In this document: positions 6,897 through 16,928 of the stretch, piece after piece
Position numbering within the stretch: the first letter of the stretch is position 1
Layout: each line of letters begins with the position of its first letter
Source of the DNA: JACDBE01 sp963714055
Lineage (GTDB): Bacteria; Actinomycetota; Acidimicrobiia; Spongiisociales; UBA5794
Assembly (NCBI GenBank): GCA_963714055.1
Contig: OY970227.1
Location: 1,550,001-1,614,000, forward strand
Reading direction: 5' to 3'
DNA: 64,000 nucleotides
The notes under the pieces: generated by a model
What the model was told of the DNA's origin: nothing
The model's input: the letters and a program-made list of their open reading frames with translations, nothing else
The model's database searches: none
Translations under genes and position numbers: made by a program

Positions 6897-9800
6897 TTGA
6901 CCGACGCACCCCTCGACGAGATCGCCCGGCTGCGGGCCGCCGCCGACGCACTCGAGGCGCAGCGGGCCGTGCTGGGCGACGCCGTGGTCGAGGCTGGGCT
7001 CGGGCCGTTGAATGAGCGGATCGCCGCTCTCGAGTCGCCGGTGGCCGAAGAGCGCAAGCTGGTCACCACCCTCTTCGCCGACCTGGTCGGCTTCACCGAG
7101 ATGTCGGAGCGCCTCGACCCGGAGGACGTCCGCGAGGTGCTCGACCGCTACTTCGCTCTCTGGACGGCGGCGATCGAGGCGCGCGGCGGCGTGGTCGAGA
7201 AGTTCATCGGCGACGCGGTGATGGCGGTGTTCGGTATGCGCCAGGCCTACGAGGACGACCCGGAGCGGGCGGTGCTCGCCGCCCTCGACATGGTGGGCTC
7301 GCTGGCCGACCTCAACCGGGCCCTGGACAGCGAGGGCGGTCCGGAGCTGGCCATGCGGGTGGGCGTCAACACCGGTGAGGTGGTGATCGGGGCGGTGGGC
7401 GACCGCCGCGAAGAGGAGTGGGTTGCGATTGGAGACCCCATCAACGTCGCCGCCCGGCTCCAGGCCGCAGCTCCCGTGAACGGGATCCTCATCGCCCACT
7501 CCACCTTCCGCCACGTCCGCGGCATCTTCGACGTGCAGGAGGTGTCGCCGCTCGACCTCAAGGGCAAGTCGGACCCGGTGCGGGCCTATGTCGTGGAACG
7601 AGCCAAGCCCCGCTCGTTCCGGTCCCCCACCCGTGGTGTCGAGGGAGTGGAGACCTCCATGGTGGGCCGGGAGGCCGAGCTCCACCGCCTGCAGGAGGCC
7701 TTCCACGCCGCCGCCGAAGGCGAACCAGGCATGGTCACCGTGGTCGCCGACGCCGGGATGGGGAAGTCACGGTTGCTCGAGGAGTTCGTCGCCTGGCTCG
7801 ATCTCCTCCCCGAGGAGATCGTGTACGTGAAGGGCCGGGCCCGCCAGGGCGCCGACGGCGACGCGTTCTCCCTGCTGCGCGACACCATCGCCTTCCGGTT
7901 CCAGATCCTCGACACGGATCCCCCTCCCGTGTTGCGGGACAAGCTGGCCGCCGGCTTCGGCGACGCCGGCGGCCCGATCGCCTCGCTCGGGCTCGACGGC
8001 GACCGGTCCGCCCTCATCGGCCACCTCTTCGGGTTCGACCTGGGTCCCGAGTCGCTGCCCGTCGACCTGGAGCCGCAGGCGGCCAGGGAGCAGGGGATGG
8101 CCGCCTTCACCGAGTGGGTGCACCAGCTCGCCGCCGAAGACCCGGTGGTGATCGTCCTCGACGACATCCACTGGGCGGACGACGCCTCGCTCGATCTGGC
8201 CGCAAGCTTGGTGACCGAGCCCGTGGAGGCGCGCATTTTGGTGGTGTGCGGCGCCCGACCCGCCCTCCATGCCCGACGCCCCTCGTGGCAGGCCGGCGAG
8301 CGGCGCCACCGGAGGGTCGACCTGCTCCCGCTGAGCGCCCGGGACAGCCGGCGCCTGGTCGTGGACATCCTGCGGGAGGTACCTGACCTCCCCGACGACC
8401 TGCGCGACACCGTGGCCGGCACCGCCGAGGGGAATCCCTTCCACGTCGAGGAGCTGGTGAAGATGCTCATCGAGGACGGGGTCGTGGTGAAGGGCACCGA
8501 CGCCTGGAGCGTGGCCCACGACCGGCTCACCACGGTCCGGGTCCCGGAGACGCTCGTCGGTGTCCTGCAGGCGAGGATCGACGTGCTCGACCCCGAGGAG
8601 AAGTCCGTGCTGCACCGTGCCGCCGTCATCGGGCGCAGCTTCTGGGACCGGGCGGTGTCGGCGCTGGGGGACGGGGGCGATGTCGCCGGCCCCCTGACCG
8701 AGCTCCGCACCCGCGAGCTCGTGTACGGAAGGGAGATGTCGAGCATCGCCGACGCCGACGAGTACGTCTTCAAGCATGCCGTGCTGCGCGAGGTGGCCTA
8801 TGGGTCGGTGCTGCGCCGGGTGCGGCGGGACTACCACGCCAGGGCAGCAGCCTGGCTGAGCGCCGTCGTCGAGGCCACCGCCCGCGCCGACGAGTTCGCC
8901 GCCCTCGTCGCCGCCCACCACGACGAAGCCGGACAGGCCGGCGAGGCCGCCACCTGGTACCTGCGGGCGGGAAGGTCGGCCGCCGGCCGCTATGCCAACA
9001 CCGAGGCCCTGGCGCTGTTGGAGAAGGCCGAGGGGCTGACGGACGAAGACGACCTCGAGCTGCGATACGAGGTGGCCGGGACCCGCCAGGAGATCCATGA
9101 CATCCTGGGGGATCGAGCCGCGGAGACCGAGGATCTCGACGCCCTGGCACGGCTGGCCGACCGCCTTGCCGACGATCGCAAGCGGATCGATGTCGCCCTA
9201 CGGCGCGCCGAGCAGGCCACCGACACCGGCAGGCAGGCCGATGCCGAGGCCCATGCCCGGGGAGCCGCCGAGATGGCGCGGCGTCTCGACGACCCCGAGC
9301 TGGTGGCGCGCGCCCTGCTCGCGTTGGGAATCGCGCTGTGGCATCAGGGCAATCCCACCGAGGCCCTGCCCGTGTTGACCGAGGCGCTCGACCTCGCCGT
9401 CTCCGGCGGCCACGAGACCCTGGCGGCCAACGCCCAGCACAACCGGGGCGTGGCCCATCACCTAACCGGCCGGTGGGACGAGGCCGACGCCGACTACCGG
9501 GAGAGCGCCCGGCGCTGGCGGCTCGTCTCCGGCCGGAGCGGACTGAGCCGGGTGCTCAACAGCACGGGCATCCTCGCCTTCGACCGTGCGGACTACACGA
9601 CCGCCCGGTCCAGCTTCGACCAGGCCCTCGCCGCCAAGCGGGCCATGGGCGACCTTCTCGGCGAGAACCGCGTGCTCAACAACGTGGCCCTGGTGGCGCT
9701 GGCCCAGCACGACTACGACGCCGCCACCGACGCCTTCGCCCGCACCTTGGAGATCGCCCTTCAGATCGACGACCTCGAGGGCGAGGCGTCGTCCCACCAA

Positions 9801-10460
9801 GGTTGCGGTTTCGTCGCGCTGCGCACCGGACGGTTCGATGAAGCGGAGGCCCGGCTCTCGGAGTCACGCCGCCTGTTCGTCGAGGAGGGTGACCAGCAGG
9901 GTGAGGCCCAGGTTCTCGAGATGCTCGCCGACCTGGCCGAGGCGTCCGGCGACACCCCCAAGGCCCGGTCGCTGGCCGAGCAGGCGGTGGCCGCCGCAAC
10001 CGCCGCCAGCCTCCCCACCGAGAACGCCGCCGCCCTGGCCCGGCTGGGCCACTTGTCGTTCGGGGAGGGGCGCTTCGAGGAGGCCGAAGCGGCGTACCGG
10101 CGGGCGCTCGAGCTCCACGCAGAGCTCGACAACCGGGGACGGGAGGTCGAGGCGAAGGCAGGGTTCGCCGTGACCCTGCACGCCCTGGGAAGGGAGGACG
10201 AGGCGCGGAGCCTGGTCGATGAAGTCGTCGCCCACATCCGGCATACCGGCGCCGGCGGCATCGAGGATCCGGTGGATGCGCTGCTGGCGTGCCGGCAGGT
10301 CCTGGATGCCCAAGGAGATGCCGCCGCGGCGGCCGACGTCACCGATATGGCCAGAGAGCACATCGAGGAGACCTCGTCGCGGTTGGGCGACCCGCAAGTC
10401 CGCCGCTCATACCGGGAGAACGTCGCCACCAACCGGATCATCATCGGCGTCGAGGCCTAG
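6897..10460 (+). CDS. Class III nucleotide cyclase / AAA ATPase / TPR multidomain protein
   Basis: 1187 residues. After a short helical lead, a class III cyclase domain runs from about 50 to 235 with the metal-binding aspartates in LFADLVGFTEM (D62) and EKFIGDAVMAVFG (D106), and VAIGDPINVAARLQ. An ATPase domain follows, with Walker A ADAGMGKS near 284-291 and Walker B VVIVLDDIHWADD near 417-429. The C-terminal half is repeated TPR-type helix pairs (for example ALDLAVSGGHETLAANAQHN and ALAAKRAMGDLLGENRVLNN). Such proteins are common in actinobacteria, are presumed signal-responsive cyclases or regulators, and mostly have no known ligand. TTG at 6897 is the start I accept; no strong ribosome site precedes it. 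The TAG stop lies inside the CTAG target duplication of the adjacent mobile element. Confidence 0.85.
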   Translation: MTDAPLDEIARLRAAADALEAQRAVLGDAVVEAGLGPLNERIAALESPVAEERKLVTTLFADLVGFTEMSERLDPEDVREVLDRYFALWTAAIEARGGVVEKFIGDAVMAVFGMRQAYEDDPERAVLAALDMVGSLADLNRALDSEGGPELAMRVGVNTGEVVIGAVGDRREEEWVAIGDPINVAARLQAAAPVNGILIAHSTFRHVRGIFDVQEVSPLDLKGKSDPVRAYVVERAKPRSFRSPTRGVEGVETSMVGREAELHRLQEAFHAAAEGEPGMVTVVADAGMGKSRLLEEFVAWLDLLPEEIVYVKGRARQGADGDAFSLLRDTIAFRFQILDTDPPPVLRDKLAAGFGDAGGPIASLGLDGDRSALIGHLFGFDLGPESLPVDLEPQAAREQGMAAFTEWVHQLAAEDPVVIVLDDIHWADDASLDLAASLVTEPVEARILVVCGARPALHARRPSWQAGERRHRRVDLLPLSARDSRRLVVDILREVPDLPDDLRDTVAGTAEGNPFHVEELVKMLIEDGVVVKGTDAWSVAHDRLTTVRVPETLVGVLQARIDVLDPEEKSVLHRAAVIGRSFWDRAVSALGDGGDVAGPLTELRTRELVYGREMSSIADADEYVFKHAVLREVAYGSVLRRVRRDYHARAAAWLSAVVEATARADEFAALVAAHHDEAGQAGEAATWYLRAGRSAAGRYANTEALALLEKAEGLTDEDDLELRYEVAGTRQEIHDILGDRAAETEDLDALARLADRLADDRKRIDVALRRAEQATDTGRQADAEAHARGAAEMARRLDDPELVARALLALGIALWHQGNPTEALPVLTEALDLAVSGGHETLAANAQHNRGVAHHLTGRWDEADADYRESARRWRLVSGRSGLSRVLNSTGILAFDRADYTTARSSFDQALAAKRAMGDLLGENRVLNNVALVALAQHDYDAATDAFARTLEIALQIDDLEGEASSHQGCGFVALRTGRFDEAEARLSESRRLFVEEGDQQGEAQVLEMLADLAEASGDTPKARSLAEQAVAAATAASLPTENAAALARLGHLSFGEGRFEEAEAAYRRALELHAELDNRGREVEAKAGFAVTLHALGREDEARSLVDEVVAHIRHTGAGGIEDPVDALLACRQVLDAQGDAAAAADVTDMAREHIEETSSRLGDPQVRRSYRENVATNRIIIGVEA

Positions 10461-10569
10461 GAGGGTGCTGAAAAATGGGTTCTCCGGTTCGAGGAGAGAG
10501 GGATCTGGCGACAATGGGTGAAGAGCGAGAGTGTCGGGCGAACCGGTCCAGCACTTTTTCAGCACCCTC
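10461..10569. mobile_element. MITE-like miniature element, 109 bp, 15-bp perfect terminal inverted repeats
   Basis: The left end GAGGGTGCTGAAAAA (10461-10475) is repeated inverted as TTTTTCAGCACCCTC (10555-10569). Directly outside, CTAG occurs at both edges (10457-10460 and 10570-10573), as expected for a 4-bp target-site duplication. A second inner inverted repeat (CCGGTTCG / CGAACCGG) sits inside the ends. The element has no coding capacity. CTAG-type targets and short A-rich ends are known for some IS5-group and related transposons, which is the likely but unproven source of the transposase. It inserted exactly at the cyclase stop codon, and the duplication restored the TAG, so the gene was not damaged. 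The same sequence could also fold as a long terminator. Confidence 0.75.
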
Positions 10570-10650
10570 CTAGCGGGAGATCGCCGGCGTCGAGGGATCG
10601 CACTCGGCGCGAACCTCTTCGATCACGCCCACCGGCCGCCGGGCGACGGC

Positions 10651-12608
<1,958 letters not shown>

Positions 12609-12696
12609 TGAGGATCCTCCACGATGGCGGGCAGCCCGCATCGTATCGGCAAGGCTCTGCCGAGTGTCACCGCGGCCGGTATCCGGTTCGTCGGCG

Positions 12697-13113
12697 TCAG
12701 GGAGCAGGCACGAGGTCGAACGACGACAGGTACCGCGGGCGGACGACGGAGAAGTGCCGGGTGTCGAGCGTGGCGATCGTCTTGACACGGAGACGCTCGG
12801 CCACGGCGACCACAGCTGCATCGGCCGCACCGAGTGGGAGGTCGGAGTAGACCTCGACGAGCTCCGCCATGCGATCCAGGTCACTGGTGGTCGGGCCTTC
12901 GAGCACGAGGTCCCCGTCGCGTACGGTCCGCAGGAAGGATGCCTCCGCTCTCGGTCCTACTTCCCGTTCGAGCAGGAAGCACACCTCGGTGAGAATCGGG
13001 GCGGGGAGGAGCAGTGGGCCCGACGCCGCTTCGTACCAGGCGACGCACCGCTCATGATCCGGGTCCGCACGGTTGGCGATGGCGACCAGAGGCCCGGTGT
13101 CGACGACGATCAT
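12697..13113 (-). CDS. vapC: VapC-type PIN-domain ribonuclease toxin
   Basis: 138 residues, the usual PIN toxin size. The acidic metal-binding residues fall where expected: D5 in IVVDTGPLVAIAN, E43 in LTEVCFLLE, D98 in LGAADAAVVAVAE and D117 in IATLDTRHFSVVRP. VapC toxins cut specific tRNAs or rRNA when freed from their antitoxin. The start overlaps the upstream vapB stop by 4 bases (ATGA), the standard antitoxin-first arrangement. The 3' end lies about 90 bases before the acs start on the same strand. RNA target and activity are unknown. Confidence 0.88.
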   Translation of the reverse strand: MIVVDTGPLVAIANRADPDHERCVAWYEAASGPLLLPAPILTEVCFLLEREVGPRAEASFLRTVRDGDLVLEGPTTSDLDRMAELVEVYSDLPLGAADAAVVAVAERLRVKTIATLDTRHFSVVRPRYLSSFDLVPAP

Positions 13114-13346
13114 CGATCCGAGAGGGCAGCCCGAACGACGTCCTCGCTCGACGCCCCGGTCACCTCGTCGGATTCGAAGGAGCCGGCCCAGTCCGGGACG
13201 GGTCGCGAGCGCGAAGAACTCGGGCTTGTCCGTGTCCGCACGGCCTCCTCGAGAATCTCTGAGACAGAGCGTCCACCTTGGGCTGCCTCCACCTTCAACT
13301 CGCGGAGGAGGTCCTCGTCCATGTACACCGTGGTCTTGCGCTTCAT
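13110..13346 (-). CDS. vapB: VapB-type ribbon-helix-helix antitoxin
   Basis: 78 residues. The N terminus KRKTTVYMDEDLLRELKVEA and GRSVSEILEEAV form a ribbon-helix-helix DNA-binding fold. The C-terminal half (SRSRPVPDWAGSF onward) is the flexible tail that would wrap VapC. It probably represses its own promoter: GATGGTACGATCGCCACC lies just upstream, and the flanking sequence has the near-repeat CATCATGACG / CATTATGACG around 13360-13390, which could be an operator. Start ATG at 13346. Confidence 0.85.
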   Translation of the reverse strand: MKRKTTVYMDEDLLRELKVEAAQGGRSVSEILEEAVRTRTSPSSSRSRPVPDWAGSFESDEVTGASSEDVVRAALSDR

Positions 13347-13402
13347 GGTGGCGATCGTACCATCATGACGGGGTGATCGCCATTATGACGGCGGGCGGAT
13401 CA

Positions 13403-14305
13403 CTACTGCTGTTGCGCCTGGGCTTGCTGGAAGGCGGAGAGGGTCTCCCTGCTGATGCGCACCGCGACGTCGAGGACATGCTCCGGTTCCCCGTGATAGG
13501 TGCCCCGCAGCGGCATGACGTCGTCGTAGTCGCGGCCGTGGCCGATCTTGGCGTGCCGCGACGACACCGGCGTGGCGTTGGTCGGGTCGATCCCCCACCA
13601 CCCCCACCCCGGCACCAGCACCTCGACCCAGGCGTGGGTCTGCACCCCGATCTCGGCGGTGTCCGGTGCGGCGCCCGAAGACTGGTCCTCGGCGTACAGG
13701 TAGCCGGACACGTATCGCGCCGGGATCCCGGCGGTCCTGTACAGGGCGAGCGCCAGGTGGGCGTAGTCCTGGCACACCCCCTTGCCGGCGGCGACCACCT
13801 CGGCCAGGTCCATCCCTACGTACGTCGCCCCGCTCGTGTACTCCAGGGCGCCCCGTACCGCGTCGTGGATGGCGACCACCGCCTCCAGCCCGTCGTCCAC
13901 CCCGGCGACGGCGTCCCGCGTCAACGACTGCGTCGCCACGCCGAAGCCGGCATGCCGGCTGGGTTGCAGGTACGCCCAGTTGGCGGTGCGCACCTCCTCG
14001 GAGAGGTACGCCGCAAACGGGTACGAGGCGTCCGGCCCCGGGCGCTCCGCCACCTCCACCACCGAGTCGGCGGCGATGATCAGCCGCTCGTGCGGCCGGC
14101 GGACCCCGAACACATCGACCCACGTGCCCCAATAGTCGACGTATGAGAAGACCCGGGCGGTGGGATGGACGGTGGCCCGATAGGAGATCAGCCGTTGGTG
14201 GGCATCGGTGGCCGGGCGGGCTCGCAGCACGTTGTGCGATTCCCGCACCCGCTCGGGGTACTGGAAATCGGTGACGTAGCGAATCTCCAGGCGCATTCCA
14301 TTCAC
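13403..14305 (-). CDS. Transglutaminase-like cysteine peptidase-fold protein
   Basis: About 300 residues. The N-terminal beta domain (MRLEIRYVTDFQYPERV) is the bacterial transglutaminase-associated domain. The catalytic core has Cys in GKGVCQDYAHLALALYRTAG, His in QTHAWVEVLVPGWGWWGIDP and Asp in the same stretch. The fold hydrolyses or forms peptide/isopeptide bonds; the substrate is unknown. GTG at 14305 with GGAGG ten bases upstream is preferred, and ATG at 14296 is the alternative. It is the last gene of a three-gene operon after the ATP-grasp and alpha-E genes, a conserved trio in many bacteria, predicted to make or trim a peptide. Confidence 0.85.
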   Translation of the reverse strand: MNGMRLEIRYVTDFQYPERVRESHNVLRARPATDAHQRLISYRATVHPTARVFSYVDYWGTWVDVFGVRRPHERLIIAADSVVEVAERPGPDASYPFAAYLSEEVRTANWAYLQPSRHAGFGVATQSLTRDAVAGVDDGLEAVVAIHDAVRGALEYTSGATYVGMDLAEVVAAGKGVCQDYAHLALALYRTAGIPARYVSGYLYAEDQSSGAAPDTAEIGVQTHAWVEVLVPGWGWWGIDPTNATPVSSRHAKIGHGRDYDDVMPLRGTYHGEPEHVLDVAVRISRETLSAFQQAQAQQQ

Positions 14306-14327
14306 AGGTGCCTCGCCTCCGGGCGGC

Positions 14328-15308
14328 TCACGTCGACATGTAGGCGTGGAGGTCGAGATCGGCGCCATGGCGGAAGAAGTGGGCGTCGATCGCCTCACCC
14401 ACCTTCCAGATGTCCACCTGCAGGCGGTCGAGGAACTCACCTAGCCCGGAGATCACCAGGTCCTCGACGTCGCAGTATTCGACCCCGGCGCGCACCCTTC
14501 CCAGTAGCCGCTGGGCACTCACCCTCTGCTCAGCCGGGATCAGCGCGTCGAGTTGCTGTTCGGTGGCGCGCAGGCAGAACAGGATGCTTCGGGGGAACCC
14601 GGGTGACAGCAGCAGGAACTCGAGGACCCGGGCCGGGTCGACCGAGGCTCGGTGCTCCTTGAGGTAGGCCTCGAACGCCGACACCGAGCTGAGCAAGCCC
14701 GCCCACCAGTGGAACTCCATCTCCCGGGTGCCGCCGAGCGCCTTGTAGCGCACCGCCAGCAGGCGGCAGGTCATCTCGGCCCGCTCCAGCCACCTGCCCA
14801 GGACGAGGAACCGGTAGCCGTCGTCGCGGGGCATGGTCTCGGAGGCGACGCCGGACAGGAGCTGGCACTGATTGCGCACCCAGCGGTACACCTCGTAAGG
14901 GTGGCGGGCCAGCTCGGCGCGCACGTCCCGGGCGTTCAGCTCGAGGTAGAAGGAGTTCATCGACTCCCACAGCTCGGTGGAGATCCGGTCACGCAGCCCC
15001 CGGGCGTTGTGCCGGCCCCGCCTCACCGAGGACCGGATCGAGGCGGCGTTGTCCGGGTCGAGCACCACGTAGTGGGTCACCGCCTGGGAATCGGTGACGT
15101 CGCCGTCGAAGCCGCTGTCCACGAAGAGCACCTGGAGCAACTCACCCCAACCGGCGGTCGCCTCGCCGGGCGCCACCTCCAGCATGTTGTGGTACGTCAC
15201 GTCGAGCAGCCGGGCGGTGTCCTCGGCCCGCTCGATGTAGCGACCCATCCAATAGAGGTCCTCAGCGTGCCGAGCCAGCACGGGCCACCTCCTCGGCATC
15301 TGGCTCAT
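14328..15308 (-). CDS. Alpha-E domain protein
   Basis: 326 residues, almost all helical, matching the alpha-E superfamily found beside circularly permuted ATP-grasp enzymes. Recognisable segments are LARHAEDLYWMGRYIERAED at the N terminus, ELNARDVRAELARHPYEVY, and the second WLERAEMTCRLLAVRYKALG motif near 190-210. Its biochemical role is not established; the family is presumed to partner the ATP-grasp protein. The start is either 15308 or a GTG at 15284 that gives the common VLARHAEDL beginning. Both overlap the end of the upstream ATP-grasp gene, indicating translational coupling. Confidence 0.88.
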   Translation of the reverse strand: MSQMPRRWPVLARHAEDLYWMGRYIERAEDTARLLDVTYHNMLEVAPGEATAGWGELLQVLFVDSGFDGDVTDSQAVTHYVVLDPDNAASIRSSVRRGRHNARGLRDRISTELWESMNSFYLELNARDVRAELARHPYEVYRWVRNQCQLLSGVASETMPRDDGYRFLVLGRWLERAEMTCRLLAVRYKALGGTREMEFHWWAGLLSSVSAFEAYLKEHRASVDPARVLEFLLLSPGFPRSILFCLRATEQQLDALIPAEQRVSAQRLLGRVRAGVEYCDVEDLVISGLGEFLDRLQVDIWKVGEAIDAHFFRHGADLDLHAYMST

Positions 15309-16749
15309 CCCGTGGCGGACTCCCCGGCGGCGACCCTGCGTGGTCGAGCACCCAGGTGTCCTTGGAGCCGCCGCCCCTTGACGAATTGACGATCAGCGAG
15401 CCCTCGGGCAGGGCGACCCTGGTGAGACCGCCGGGGATCACCTCGATCCGCTCCCCGCTGAGCACGAAGGGCCGTAGGTCGACGTGGCGGGGCTGGAGCA
15501 CCCCGTCGACCAGCGTCGGGGAGGTGGACAGCTGGACGACCTCCTGGGCCACGTAGCCCCTCGGGTTGGCGGAGACGGCGGCGGCGACCTCGGCGAGCTC
15601 TCGGTCGGACGCCTGCGACCCGATGACGATGCCGTAGCCGCCGGACTCGGCCACCGGCTTCACCACCAGCTGGTCGAGCCGGTCGAGCACCATCTCCCGC
15701 TGCTCAGGATCCCATGGCAGATATGTGGTCACGTTGGGGAGGATCGGCTCGGCTCCCAGGTAGAAGCGGATCATGTCGGGGACGTAGGCGTAGACCGCCT
15801 TGTCGTCGGCGGCGCCGTTGCCGACGGCGTTGGCGATGGTCACGTTGCTGGCCCGCGCCGCCGCCATCAGCCCGGGCACCCCGAGCATGGAGTCGGGCCG
15901 GAACACCACCGGGTCGAGGAACTCGTCACCGACCCGCCGGTAGATGACGTCGACCCGGGACAGGCCCTCCGTGGTGCGGAGGTAGACCACGTGGTCCTCG
16001 ACGACGAGGTCGCGACCCTCGACCAGCTCGACTCCCATCTGCCGGGCGAGGAAGGCGTGCTCGAAGTAGGCGGAGTTGGCCACCCCGGGGGTGAGCACGA
16101 CCACGGTGGGGTCGCCGGCGGCGGGTGGGGCGATGCTGGTGAGCGCGTCGAGCAGCAGCTTGCCGTAGTGGTTCACCGGACGTACCGCGTGGTGGGCGAA
16201 GGCGGTCGGTAGGACCCGCTTCATCGCCACCCGGTTCTCCAGCACGTAGGAAACCCCGCTGGGGACCCGGAGGTTGTCCTCGAGCACCCGGTACGTACCC
16301 TCGGCGTCGCGCACCAGGTCGATGCCGGCTACCACGCACCGGGAGCCCTTGGTGGCCGGGATGCCGTGGGCCTCACGGAGGTAGCCGCCGGCCGACTCCA
16401 CCAGCCAGCGGGGGACGATCCCGTCGCCGATGATCTCCTGCCCGCCGACGTAGAGGTCGTCGAGGAACCGGTTGAGGGCGTGGACCCGCTGGATCAGCCC
16501 GGCCTCGATCACGTCCCATTCGTGCGCCGGGATGATCCTCGGCACGATGTCCATCGGCCAGGTCCGTTCCAGTCCCTCCTCGCGGCCGGCGACGGCGAAG
16601 GTGATCCCGGTGGCGCGGAAGATCGAGTCGATGCGCCTGGCCCGCTCCTTGAGCTCCTCCGGCCCGATCTCGTCGAGGCGGCGCAGCAGGGCGACGTAGT
16701 GGGGCCGGGGCCCGGCGTCGGCGAACGCCTCGGAGAACGGCTGGGCCAT
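15262..16749 (-). CDS. Circularly permuted ATP-grasp protein (CP_ATPgrasp type)
   Basis: 495 residues, the standard size. Diagnostic segments are WPMDIVPRIIPAHEWDVIEAG near 64-84, RVLEDNLRVPSGVSYVLENR near 153-172, VGNGAADDKAVYAYVPDMI, and KPVAESGGYGIVIG near 361-374, the ATP-binding loop. ATP-grasp enzymes join a carboxylate to an amine through an acyl phosphate; comparative genomics predicts peptide or amidoligase activity for this subfamily. It starts the operon with the alpha-E and transglutaminase genes. ATG at 16749 is divergent from the lipoprotein gene at 16929. Confidence 0.9.
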   Translation of the reverse strand: MAQPFSEAFADAGPRPHYVALLRRLDEIGPEELKERARRIDSIFRATGITFAVAGREEGLERTWPMDIVPRIIPAHEWDVIEAGLIQRVHALNRFLDDLYVGGQEIIGDGIVPRWLVESAGGYLREAHGIPATKGSRCVVAGIDLVRDAEGTYRVLEDNLRVPSGVSYVLENRVAMKRVLPTAFAHHAVRPVNHYGKLLLDALTSIAPPAAGDPTVVVLTPGVANSAYFEHAFLARQMGVELVEGRDLVVEDHVVYLRTTEGLSRVDVIYRRVGDEFLDPVVFRPDSMLGVPGLMAAARASNVTIANAVGNGAADDKAVYAYVPDMIRFYLGAEPILPNVTTYLPWDPEQREMVLDRLDQLVVKPVAESGGYGIVIGSQASDRELAEVAAAVSANPRGYVAQEVVQLSTSPTLVDGVLQPRHVDLRPFVLSGERIEVIPGGLTRVALPEGSLIVNSSRGGGSKDTWVLDHAGSPPGSPPRDEPDAEEVARAGSAR

Positions 16750-16928
16750 GTCCGGCGAGTGTACGCAGGCGTCTCATGTCGGGGCAGCCGTCCAACCGCA
16801 ACGCTGCCCTTCCAGAGCCCGGCCTCCGCACGAACCGGATCGTCGCCACGGTCCGTACCCCGGCGGCTGCCGGACGGCCGCCCCCCCGTCCCCAGGGGCG
16901 CCGGTCGGTAGGCTCCGAGCCAGGAGGG

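Noticed and set aside
10555..10573. A plain rho-independent terminator after the cyclase gene
   Set aside because: The 15-bp ends plus CTAG duplications on both sides fit a mobile element better, although the hairpin may still terminate transcription.
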